DNA of 64,000 nucleotides, from positions 1,302,001 through 1,366,000 of the forward strand of contig JAHYIO010000036.1 of NCBI GenBank assembly GCA_020543525.1. Reading direction: 5' to 3'. Positions within the stretch are counted from its first letter, which is position 1. Every line of letters starts with the position of its first letter. The notes beneath the pieces were generated by a model. It had not been told where the DNA came from. It saw nothing but the letters and a program-made list of their open reading frames with translations, and did not search any database. The translations under genes and the position numbers were made by a program. The stretch is from Coriolopsis trogii. Taxonomy: Eukaryota > Basidiomycota > Agaricomycetes > Polyporales > Polyporaceae. This document shows positions 31,977 through 41,769 of the stretch, piece after piece.

Positions 31977-34258
31977 TAACTGGTCATGACCGGTCATGAC
32001 TGCAAAACGGTCATGACCGGTTATGACCAATGACCTGACTGAAGTCAGGTCAGGTCATGCAATGACCAATCTACCAGTCCGGTCATTGAGATTCAGACCG
32101 GTCAAGTCAAGGTCCGGTCATCGGTCATTGCCCGGTGGGGTAAATGACTGGACTTGACCTGACTTTTAATCACTAATTGTATGGCAAACCCGATGGAACA
32201 TTGCAACGCTGCTATACCTATCCATACGATACAGCTTCCTTATTCACATGACCATGGGTATGGTGCTAGACATCCCAGTAGTATCTTGGTCCCACCAGGA
32301 GCTCGTGTTGTCGTCGCATAGGTGCGTGACCGCACTCTCGGCCTGTGTTCGCATTCAGGTGACAAGAAATTGACGTGTGCCAATGACACAGCTGCACCAT
32401 TCTCTTTAGAACTGCAACCGTCATCCAGGCATTGAGTTTCGCCATGGTATCAGGTATGCGTCGTCTGTGCCCAACATGTACGCGACCTTCACTGATCTGT
32501 ATGCAGCTTTTGTAGCTCTTCGGATCGCAGCGCTCTGGGCCCGGAACATTTACATCGGAATCGTTCTGTTCGTGATGGGCCTCATGAACACTGCGGCAGT
32601 CAAGGAGGTAAGTCTTCCATGCTTCATAATACCGAACCCCGTACCTGATCTCTGTGTAACAGTTATTGGTCTTCGGATTTGTCGTCATCGCAGCTCCGGC
32701 CCCGATCGACAGGTGTTTGGCAACGACGTCGACCAGCGATACCATATGGCTACTTGAGTGAGTTCTTCGCCCAGACTTTCACCACTCAAACCTAATGAAC
32801 TTCTTCTACCACCGCCCTCGACTACCTGCCAACATAGGTCATGGATCTGTGCGTATGATAGCGTTCATGGAGCGGACCCGACCGAATCTCACTCGTCCAC
32901 AGTTCCCATTGCCCTCTCGGTCAATTCAATTGTTTACAAACTGGTTTGCTTCATCCTCACCGTTGTCAAGACGTTTGGAACATACCGTGCTTCGCGAGTG
33001 TCAGATGTCAAGGCTCCCTTGACATGGTATCTCCTTTGCGATGGTGAGATCTCTCACGCCGTATCTTCATCCTCTCACACTAAAGTCCACGACTAGGCTC
33101 CTTGTATTTTGTGTGAGCCCAGTCATCATGTCCTCCTCACACATGCGTAGGAGATTTGTGCCACTGCATACAGCGTCCTGACCGCTCTTGCGGTCTATGA
33201 CATACTCGCTGCTTTCATAAGCGAACTTACTCCTCCTAGAGCGACCCGTTACTAACACGCCATCACCAGGCTCTACCTGTAAATTTCTCCATCTCTCTGT
33301 GTGCCTTCCGTGAAGCTGATGTAAGTATTGGCAGGATTCCAGCAGCACATTCTCGCGCATGTGCGTAAACTCTATGCTCATCCCAATCATACATGCTCCT
33401 GACTTGAGATGTTGGTGCAATATCCGATGTCCACCACACAGTCTGACTCCTATCCTAATCACTCGCTTCATTGCCCGTATTCGGAAACACAGTCAGACAG
33501 AGATCCTCAAAGACACACTCCCTACCCTCCGTTTTCGCGGCAGTGCGTTCGAGTCAATGTCGAACAGCTCTCATTTCTTAGACTTGATGGGTGGTAGCCT
33601 GGAGGTCGCATACGAGGAAGCGCAGCTGTAGACCTTGCGCGGATGGGACAGAGGGCGCGGGTAGTTGCCGCCGCTCATCAGAGCGGTCCTTGAGGGCAGT
33701 TCGGTGCGCAACTTATGTATAATGTGACTGAAGTCGGCATGAGAATGACGAACCTTTTCTTGCTCCCGCATGGCCTCATTTCAGGGTTGTACTCAGGATA
33801 CATCACTGTGAAACCCTCCGAAGGCTTCTCAGTGCAGCGAGTGTCTATGTCGGGCTTGCATCAGGAAAATGTCCGGAACTGATCCGGTCTGAGGGTCTGA
33901 GATTTGCTGAGTGGCTCTGGCCGCGACTGATTTCGACTTACTGGCTGATTTCCTCTGACTACTTCTGAATCCGTCTTGACCGGACGGATGTACTGAGCCT
34001 TTTGGAATGTCAACATGGCTCGAGCGTCGGCGTCTGGCTTCCTTCTCAAAATTTCCCTTCCGGCAACACCCGAGACAATGAATCTCTGCTCTACAGCCTC
34101 TAGTGATGATGCGTCCCTCTCGAGTCTCCCCTTCCTCCGAACATCTGTCTTGAACCTCAATTACCACCTCCGACCTCGCATCTCCGTCGTCACCGTGTCG
34201 CTGCCTGGCTTGCTCTCGTCTCTCGGCTTTGTGTGCTTATTGACTTTGACTTGCTTGC

Positions 34259-34825
34259 TGTTGACATTCCGGATTTACGGCTCTACCGGTCCGGAGTTGT
34301 GCACACAACCTTTGTATGGTCATGTTTACCTATGTTTAGATAGCGCTTACTATAGGCTGTGTTTCTACTTACCATATACGGTTTTCTCTACGAAACTACT
34401 GTACATTCCCATGACCATATGGTTCCCTTGTCTTCCTGTGCGTTCTACAATGCACCGGAACATTCTAGACCTTATGTCTTACTCAGAATACTCTCGGCTC
34501 TTACTCATACGCCGAGTACGGACTCTTACTCATCGCTCTATGGTTAACATGTGACTGCTTCATTCGCTTACTCATGCACTCCTCTCTCCAGTATATAAGG
34601 CAGTCTGTTTGCCCCTCTGCTCTTCAGTCGTTCGCTCACTGACTGAAGAGTAAGTCTCACTCATTACTTATGCTCTACTACACTTTACTTACTAGTACTT
34701 GTAGTCTCTCTTTGTGTGACTTACAGGTACTAAACTATGCAATATAGTCGTTCGCTCACTGACTGAAGATCTCTCTTTGTGTGACTTACAGGTCGCTCCA
34801 AGCCTTCCAGGTTCAGAGTTCATCA
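34259..34825 (+). repeat. 5' LTR of copia copy 2
   Basis: 567 bp, TG...CA. TATA box TATATAAGG near 34592-34600. Two copies of CTCTCTTTGTGTGACTTACA downstream of it; each ends in an acceptor-like CTTACAGGT. Confidence 0.95.
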
Positions 34826-34841
34826 GGTTATGAGCCCTGCG
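34826..34841 (+). other. primer binding site of copia copy 2 (half-tRNA type)
   Basis: GGTTATGAGCCCTGCG directly abuts the 5' LTR and matches the complement of the initiator tRNA-Met anticodon region, as in copy 1. Confidence 0.7.
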
Positions 34842-35878
34842 CTCTAATCGGTTGCTTCTCTGTCGACACCTCTGCGCGCAACTCTTTGTACGTCGACTCT
34901 CTGCCCGTGCATCCCACTTTCCTACTCTCTTGACTGTGCCCGCCGACACTGCTGCCAGGGGGACATTTCTGCGCTCGTGACGCAGCCCTGAGCGCTTCGT
35001 AGTCAGTCTCTAGTCTACTATCGTTGTAACACCTGTTGTGCTCTCGAGGCACCTGGGTGATTCAGGCATCCCTCAGCCAGGCCACGCACTTGCGCCCGCC
35101 AGCTGTTGTACCCGGGGTGGTTAGCACCTTTGGACCGGAGGACAACCGTTCGGACCCTCCTTACGATACCTTTTTGCCTCGGTAGTTACTATAGTGTTTC
35201 TTGGGCACAGTTGGCGACTTCTACCCGGATTGTCGGTAATTTCGGCTTACTGGCTCTCTGGTTCACCTCAAAAGGTGCCCCTGTCCACCTTCCTCGCACG
35301 TGGCACGTCAATCATCGCGTATACTTTGAACCACCGTTCTGGAGCCGACTCTTCCAGCATCTCCTCATTCCTCTGAGTCTGAAGTCGAGGACATCGTTGA
35401 TACTTCGACAGAAGCATCCTCTGACAGCTCAGGCAACGAGGAATCCTGCGAGGATCTTCCGCACGTTTGGGACTCTGACGAACAAGTCGACGCCCACCTT
35501 CAAAGCGACGGTTGGTACAATTGTGCCGTGAGCCCCTGTCCTCATCGGTACAACAACGTTGCTTTACCGGAAGATCCCACATCGTTCGCTTGGCAACCTA
35601 TCTCTCCCTACCAAGCAGACGAGGAGTTTCTTGCTGGAGTCAACACAGCTCTTCCAGTCGCATCCGATACACCCTACGACACACCACTTGTCGTAGCGCT
35701 TCCTCTCGCCTCTAACACCCCATACGACACCCCTCTCGTCGCATCTCCGCATCTCTCTCCAATCGAAACTCTTCCTCCTTCTCTCGTCACTGCGCTTCCA
35801 TCTGTTGCGCCTATATCCTTCACTCTAGACTTCGACGACGAGGATTATCTCCACTCTTCTCAGTACCTGCTTTCAATC

Positions 35879-38800
35879 ATGGGAGACGTCAAGATCGACT
35901 CGATCCCTATCCTTTCTTCGGCAAACCAGTACAATGACTGGGCTGCAAAGCTCAAGGGGTACTTCATCTTCATGGGCTGTTGGGAGATTGTCGAAGGCAC
36001 CAAGACTGAGCCCTCTCCTGCCGGTACCACCGCCACTGCGGCGGAACTAGTCGCCATAGAGGCATGGCAGAAGCTCAATGGGCAGGCTCGCGGCATGATG
36101 TATATGCGGGTCTCACCGAACTTCCACTACGTCCTCGATGCGAAGGTTCCGGGTCAACACGGTGCTGCTCCTCGTACTATGACAGCCGCTGAGACCTGGG
36201 GCGCCATCAAGACGAAGTTTGGCACGCCCAACAGTGCTCACGTCTGGGGCATGTTCGAGTCGCTCGTTGCAGAGCCTCGCATGAATGATTCGAAACCTCT
36301 CCAGGACCAGATGATGAAGATCATCAACCGCCTTCGCGACATCGATAGCAACGGCGTCAAGCTCAGCGAGACCATGCAGGCTCTCCTGTTGCTGTCGAAG
36401 GTCCCCGAGTCCTACCAGTCCATGGTTTCTGCGCTAATGGCTATTACGGACATCGACAAGATCACCCTTGACGACATCCAGTCGAAGACCTTGGCCGAGG
36501 AGTCATTGCGCAAGAACGGACAGTCCGCCAACAAGGTCTCCCAGACCAAGCCGAAGCCTAAGGGTCCTTGCTCCTTCTGTGGCGGTAGTTCTCACCACGA
36601 GTCCAACTGCTATAAGAAGCATCCAGACAAGCGTCCCAAGGGCAAGAAGAAGGAGAAGGAGAGGGATAAGGACAAGGACAAGGGGAAGAACAAGGACACT
36701 ACTTCTCATAGTCATGCGCATGTCGTCTCTGAGTCTGTATCAGCTGTAAACGTACTTTCGGGTCCCTCGAACATAGCTGCTTCTTTCTATGATGAGGCTA
36801 TGGCCTCGGACAGCTCGAAGTGGACCATGTGGCTTATGGACTCAGGAGCCTCTCAACATATCACCGGCGACATGTCTGACTTCTCCACCTACCAGCCTTT
36901 CGAGACCACTGTTCCTTTCGGAACGGCTGCGTCAGGGGAAAGTAGTGTTATCCATGCGCTTGGATCGGGAACGGTTGAAGGGATCGCGTACATTGATAAT
37001 CAGAGCGTCCCTGTCACCCTCAACAACGTCTACTATATCCCGCATGTGGAAGGTCGTCTTTTCTCGACGGGCTCCATCGAGCGCAATGGTTATTCCTTGT
37101 TCCAAGGCGAAGGTCGCATGTGTATCTTTGACAAGCTACCTGATGGTGCTGTCAAACATGGTTCGATGATTCGTATCATGGGTCGAAAGATCCTTGAAGC
37201 GAGATACAACCCGAATAGCAACACGTACTGGACGCTCCTCGAACTCCGTAATGGTCAGCGTGTCCACCTCAATGTCCGTCGCTTCAAGACCTGGCATCGT
37301 CGCTTTGGTCATGCGGGCAAGGACGTGCTGCGTCATCTTCCTAAGAACACCAAGGGAGTTGATGCCGTTGATCCTGCGGATGAAGAGCCATGTGACGGAT
37401 GTGCCTTTGGCAAATCCACTCGCGCCCCCTTTCCACCTTCTGAGAAGCGTGCGACTGAAGTTCTCGAGCTCATCCATACAGATCTCGATGGACCGATGCG
37501 TACTCAGGCTATCGGAGGATGGAAGTATTTTGCCGGTTTCATTGACGATTACTCTGGTCTTGCTCGCGCCTACTACCTTAAGCACAAGTCGGACGCTGTT
37601 AAAGCATTCCTCGACTATAAGGCATGGGCTGAGACTCAGACCGGTAAAAAGATCAAGAAAGTCCGCTCTGATCGAGGGGGGGAATACACGTCTAGCGAGT
37701 TCAGCGAGCTTCTTCGTTCGCATGGCATCGAGCACCAGAAGACAGTTGCGGGTTCACCTCAACAGAATGGACGTGCTGAACGCTGGAACCGTACCATCAC
37801 CGAGAAGGCCTTGTGTATGTTACATCAGGCTGGACTTAGTCACGGTTTCTGGCAACTTGCCATCGATGCAGCCGTTCATATCTACAATCGTCAACCTATG
37901 CGACGACACAAATGGCAATGCCCTATCACGTTGTGGGACGGCACCATACCGGACGTTTCCTACTTCCGCGTGTTTGGGTGCAAAGCCTTTGTGCATGTGC
38001 AGAAGGCGAAGCGCGAAGGGAAGCTCGACAAGAAGGCAGTCGAGATGATCTTCGTGGGGTATGAGCAGGGTTCCAAGGGGTATCGTTTTTGGAATCCGGC
38101 CACCCGCTCTATCGTCGTGTCCCGCGATGTGACATTTGATGAAGAGTCTTTCCCTGCACGAAAACTTCCTGGCAATCAACCTGTCGCCCCCAGTGATAAT
38201 CCGTTTGTGAATGACCAGTCGGATGAGTCCTCGAACGACGACTCTGACTCAGTCGATCCCAACGACATCCTGGACATTCCCCTTCCCATTCCGCTTGATG
38301 TCCCACCACCGCTTGATCACTCTGTAGACGATGATGCGCCTGAAGCACCTGCTCCGGCTAATGCCCCTGATCGTCCTCCAACACCACCGCCTGTTCCTGC
38401 TCCTCATCCTCCTCACCGTCGTGGTCGTAACAGACCAGTGGGAGATAATCAGCCTAGCATTGCTCGTGACCGTCCTCGTCGTGACAAAGCAGGCATTCCC
38501 CACCCGAGTAGGACTCAGGACAATATCTATGGTGACGAGAACCCGGTTCATGTTGACGCTCGGACAGATCCGGATGGAGATCAGTGGGAGGCAGAGACTT
38601 TCCTCGCTTTTCTCGCTGCTGCTCAGTCGAAAGCTGGTATTCCTCAATCCCACAAGGAGGCCATGCGATCGCCTGATGCTCCTAAGTGGCGCGAAGCTGA
38701 GAAGTCGGAGTATGACTCGCTCATCGAGAACAGAACCTGGTTACTTGTTCCTCGTCCTAAAGGTCGACACGTCGTCTCAAACCGCTGGGTTTATGACATT

Positions 38801-40183
38801 AAACATGATGGGCGGTATAAAGCTCGTCTTGTTGCTCGCGGTTTTACTCAAGTATGGGGTGAGGACTATCACGAGACGTTCTCTCCGGTTGCGCGGTTCG
38901 AGTCTATCCGGTATCTTCTTGCGCATGCTGCGCTTGAGGACTGGGACATCGAATCTATGGATGTCAAGACCGCGTTTCTGAATGGCGATCTCGAAGAGGA
39001 GATCTACATGGAACAGCCCGAAGGCTGGGTCGTTCCTGGGAAGGAAGACCACGTCTGTCTGCTCAAAAAGGCTATCTATGGTCTTAAACAGGCGTCGCGT
39101 CAATGGAATGCGAAGATTCATCAGTCGCTTCTTGACTTGGGATTCCAACGGACCTATTCTGATGCCGGGATCTACGTATATCGGCGACAAGGGGGGGAAC
39201 ACGTAACAATTGTCGTACTCTATGTCGACGATCTACTTCTCATCGGCGATCAGTCTAGTCACATCAAGCACGTCAAGCGCTCTCTCTCTAAGCAGTACAA
39301 GATGACGGACTTGGGACCAGTCAAGCGCTTCCTTGGTCTTCGCATCACTCGAGATCGTTCCACTCGAACACTCGACATCGACCAGGAAGAGTATATCCAG
39401 TCTGTCCTTGAGCGTTTCCAGATGGCTGACTGTAAACCGTCGCGTACTCCTCTCCCTGCTGGTGCTGTTTTGGTGAAAACCGATCAGCCCGCTTCCGATT
39501 CATTCAGGCAACGCTACCAGAGTCTTATTGGCAGTCTTTTGTACGCCATGCTCGGGACGCGCCCTGATATTGCTTTCGCTGTCACACGGTTATCCAAGTA
39601 CAATGCCAATCCCTCTGAAGCGCACATGAACTATGCCAAGTATGTCCTGCGTTACCTTCAGGGAACAAAGGCGTACCGGCTGCGCTACAAGGGAGCGTCT
39701 AATGACGGTCTGATTTCGTACTCAGATTCGGACTGGGCGGAAGACCGTGATGATCGGCACTCAACCTCTGGCTTTGTCTTCTTGATGGCAGGTGGTGCTG
39801 TATCGTGGGCATCGAGGCGTCAGCCTACCATTTCGCTCTCCTCGACCGAGGCGGAATATAAAGCGGCCTCCGACACTTGTCGTCAGTTGGCATGGCTGAG
39901 GACCTTCGGCAATGAACTCGGAGATGACGTGACTGATCCGACGCCTTTGTGTCTCGACAACCAAGGCTCGATCTTCTTGTCTGTCAATCCAGTCATTGAC
40001 CGCCGTACCAAGCACATAGAGATCCGTTATCACTTCATTCGTGAACAGGTCGAGATGGGATCTGTCGAGATCTACTATGTCGCTTCTGAGGACCAATTGG
40101 CCGACCCCCTCACGAAGAACGTGCCTTACTCCAATCAGGCCAAATTCGTTGAGGAGATAGGTCTTGTGTCCGTTGCATCTTGA
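35879..40183 (+). CDS. copia Gag-Pol polyprotein (copy 2)
   Basis: 1,434 residues from ATG 35879, with the frame open upstream to about 35330 (Pro/Ser-rich, coding-like, for example SPHSSESEVEDIVD) but no ATG there. Domain order and key residues are the same as in copy 1: zinc knuckle CSFCGGSSHHESNC, protease DSGAS, GAG-pre-integrase HRRFGH, integrase D535-D598-E634, RT YVDD 1115-1118, RNase H. Fully open, so potentially active. Small differences from copy 1 include PGQHGAAPR for LGQGGAAPR. The stop is only 11 nt from the 3' LTR, so the polypurine tract abuts the coding end. No separate env-like gene. Confidence 0.95.
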   Translation: MGDVKIDSIPILSSANQYNDWAAKLKGYFIFMGCWEIVEGTKTEPSPAGTTATAAELVAIEAWQKLNGQARGMMYMRVSPNFHYVLDAKVPGQHGAAPRTMTAAETWGAIKTKFGTPNSAHVWGMFESLVAEPRMNDSKPLQDQMMKIINRLRDIDSNGVKLSETMQALLLLSKVPESYQSMVSALMAITDIDKITLDDIQSKTLAEESLRKNGQSANKVSQTKPKPKGPCSFCGGSSHHESNCYKKHPDKRPKGKKKEKERDKDKDKGKNKDTTSHSHAHVVSESVSAVNVLSGPSNIAASFYDEAMASDSSKWTMWLMDSGASQHITGDMSDFSTYQPFETTVPFGTAASGESSVIHALGSGTVEGIAYIDNQSVPVTLNNVYYIPHVEGRLFSTGSIERNGYSLFQGEGRMCIFDKLPDGAVKHGSMIRIMGRKILEARYNPNSNTYWTLLELRNGQRVHLNVRRFKTWHRRFGHAGKDVLRHLPKNTKGVDAVDPADEEPCDGCAFGKSTRAPFPPSEKRATEVLELIHTDLDGPMRTQAIGGWKYFAGFIDDYSGLARAYYLKHKSDAVKAFLDYKAWAETQTGKKIKKVRSDRGGEYTSSEFSELLRSHGIEHQKTVAGSPQQNGRAERWNRTITEKALCMLHQAGLSHGFWQLAIDAAVHIYNRQPMRRHKWQCPITLWDGTIPDVSYFRVFGCKAFVHVQKAKREGKLDKKAVEMIFVGYEQGSKGYRFWNPATRSIVVSRDVTFDEESFPARKLPGNQPVAPSDNPFVNDQSDESSNDDSDSVDPNDILDIPLPIPLDVPPPLDHSVDDDAPEAPAPANAPDRPPTPPPVPAPHPPHRRGRNRPVGDNQPSIARDRPRRDKAGIPHPSRTQDNIYGDENPVHVDARTDPDGDQWEAETFLAFLAAAQSKAGIPQSHKEAMRSPDAPKWREAEKSEYDSLIENRTWLLVPRPKGRHVVSNRWVYDIKHDGRYKARLVARGFTQVWGEDYHETFSPVARFESIRYLLAHAALEDWDIESMDVKTAFLNGDLEEEIYMEQPEGWVVPGKEDHVCLLKKAIYGLKQASRQWNAKIHQSLLDLGFQRTYSDAGIYVYRRQGGEHVTIVVLYVDDLLLIGDQSSHIKHVKRSLSKQYKMTDLGPVKRFLGLRITRDRSTRTLDIDQEEYIQSVLERFQMADCKPSRTPLPAGAVLVKTDQPASDSFRQRYQSLIGSLLYAMLGTRPDIAFAVTRLSKYNANPSEAHMNYAKYVLRYLQGTKAYRLRYKGASNDGLISYSDSDWAEDRDDRHSTSGFVFLMAGGAVSWASRRQPTISLSSTEAEYKAASDTCRQLAWLRTFGNELGDDVTDPTPLCLDNQGSIFLSVNPVIDRRTKHIEIRYHFIREQVEMGSVEIYYVASEDQLADPLTKNVPYSNQAKFVEEIGLVSVAS

Positions 40184-40194
40184 ACGAGTGGGAG
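40184..40194 (+). other. polypurine tract of copia copy 2
   Basis: ACGAGTGGGAG, purine-rich, between the Gag-Pol stop and the 3' LTR. It is the expected plus-strand primer site; the mirror copy is at 22360-22370. Confidence 0.6.
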
Positions 40195-40761
40195 TGTTGA
40201 CATTCCGGATTTACGGCTCTACCGGTCCGGAGTTGTGCACACAACCTTTGTATGGTCATGTTTACCTATGTTTAGATAGCGCTTACTATAGGCTGTGTTT
40301 CTACTTACCATATACGGTTTTCTCTACGAAACTACTGTACATTCCCATGACCATATGGTTCCCTTGTCTTCCTGTGCGTTCTACAATGCACCGGAACATT
40401 CTAGACCTTATGTCTTACTCAGAATACTCTCGGCTCTTACTCATACGCCGAGTACGGACTCTTACTCATCGCTCTATGGTTAACATGTGACTGCTTCATT
40501 CGCTTACTCATGCACTCCTCTCTCCAGTATATAAGGCAGTCTGTTTGCCCCTCTGCTCTTCAGTCGTTCGCTCACTGACTGAAGAGTAAGTCTCACTCAT
40601 TACTTATGCTCTACTACACTTTACTTACTAGTACTTGTAGTCTCTCTTTGTGTGACTTACAGGTACTAAACTATGCAATATAGTCGTTCGCTCACTGACT
40701 GAAGATCTCTCTTTGTGTGACTTACAGGTCGCTCCAAGCCTTCCAGGTTCAGAGTTCATCA
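40195..40761 (+). repeat. 3' LTR of copia copy 2
   Basis: 567 bp, by eye identical to 34259-34825, including the copy-specific C at LTR position 12. Confidence 0.95.
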
Positions 40762-41454
40762 CTTGCTTGCTCTCATCTCTCGGCTCTCTTTGCTTATCGA
40801 CTTGGCTTGGCAGGCGACTTGGATGACGAAGATTTGGGCGCCGAAGTATTGGACAACGAGAACCCCCGCACTATCCTGACTACCGGTGGATGAGCGACAC
40901 TCAAGGACAGCAAGATCAAGGACTGCGAGCTCGACGATGACAAGGAGATGAGCGACCAGGCGGCTACTGCCCAACTGGCCTAGGTGCGTGTTCATTAACT
41001 GACCATCCCTCACCTCCTGAGATTGCCTTCCAACTATCCCAGGGCTGCCAAACCTGCCCACGAGACTGTGGAGAAGACACCTGCCTGAATCGCCAGAGCA
41101 TGGACCCCATCATGGTCTGGTGAGCCATCTTGGTCAACATATCAGACGATGCTCACGATTACTTCGCTAGGTGATTAATCCTCTTTATGCACGCTGCCCA
41201 CCGTGTTTCGTCCTGCCCGATGTCATATATCACTCATGGTCTCGCTCATTACTATACACCTCGTATCCTGATGTTCCATACAGTGCCATTGCCCCACGGG
41301 CAGTAACTTTCCTACTATAGTTACCAGAGTCCCTTGATTCCGGCCCCATCCAACGCGGTTGACGGGTTCGGGAACACAAATTGTCATATAGATAGTGCCT
41401 CTCGAGTGACCTGAATCGTCTGAGTTGCTCTGAGATTCCGTCTGAGATCATCTG

Positions 41455-41769
41455 TAGGGACTGGCGCGGGTATACCCGCGGGTGTCCAGGTCAAGACCCG
41501 TACCCGTACCCACGAAAAACCCGTACCCGCAGATCGGGTACGGGTTTCTCGCGGGTACCAAACCGAACCACGGGTTCACGGGTTTGACCCGTACTTATGC
41601 CCTCAGAACTCACCAACAAAAGGCTTAAACGCCTGGAGGGGGGAATGAAACCCGTACCCGCGCGGGTACGGGTTTTCATACGGGTCGGCCGAGAGGTACC
41701 CACACCCGTACCCGTACGGGTACGGGTATCAAAACCCGCGCGGGTCTGCCAGACCCGCGTTTTTCCCTA
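41455..41769 (-). mobile_element. hAT-type MITE, 315 bp, copy 2
   Basis: Reverse-oriented near-identical copy of 29524-29838. Perfect 8-bp target duplication ATCATCTG at 41447-41454 and 41770-41777. It lies inside TIR element B near its right end. Confidence 0.9.

Larger units (their letters stand above)
30464..32175. mobile_element. hAT-like nonautonomous element, 1,712 bp
   Basis: Terminal inverted repeats read TAGTGATTGAAAGTCAGGTC (left) and TAGTGATTAAAAGTCAGGTC (right, reverse complement). Perfect 8-bp target duplications ATTGTATG lie at 30456-30463 and 32176-32183. Subterminal regions are dense in TGACCGGTCATGACCGGT-type palindromes, as in hAT elements. No transposase was seen. The interior carries a nested 455-bp element and two hairpin-forming repeats. 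Confidence 0.88.
30185..33630 (+). pseudogene. DUF6533 membrane protein gene (copy 3), disrupted
   Basis: Close paralogue of the gene at 6938-8740, with the same exon plan: exon 1 from ATG 30185, first intron GTGTGT...CAG, then FQDVAQLETYARLNYLTVAS, then YYDYLLTLKDEIRIV. Exon 3 is cut by an element at 30464-32175 with the 8-bp duplication ATTGTATG, after which ANPMEHCNAAIPIHTIQLP-region DNA continues. Later exons remain recognisable (ALRIAALWARNIYIGIVLFV; VLTALAVYDILAAF; ILTPILITRFIARIRK), including the 11-nt exon. Further damage: the donor after the LAAF exon reads AT instead of GT, and one base is missing in the penultimate exon relative to copy 1. It ends at a TAG in 33628-33630 without the hydrophobin-derived tail. 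Non-functional as it stands. Confidence 0.8.
34259..40761 (+). mobile_element. Ty1/copia LTR retrotransposon, copy 2
   Basis: Complete 6,503 bp element, plus strand, same length as copy 1. LTRs of 567 bp at both ends look identical to each other. The 5-bp target duplication is CTTGC (34254-34258 and 40762-40766), within a CTTGCTTGC context. It is inserted into TIR element B. Inverted relative to copy 1, with 5,963 bp between them. Confidence 0.97.
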
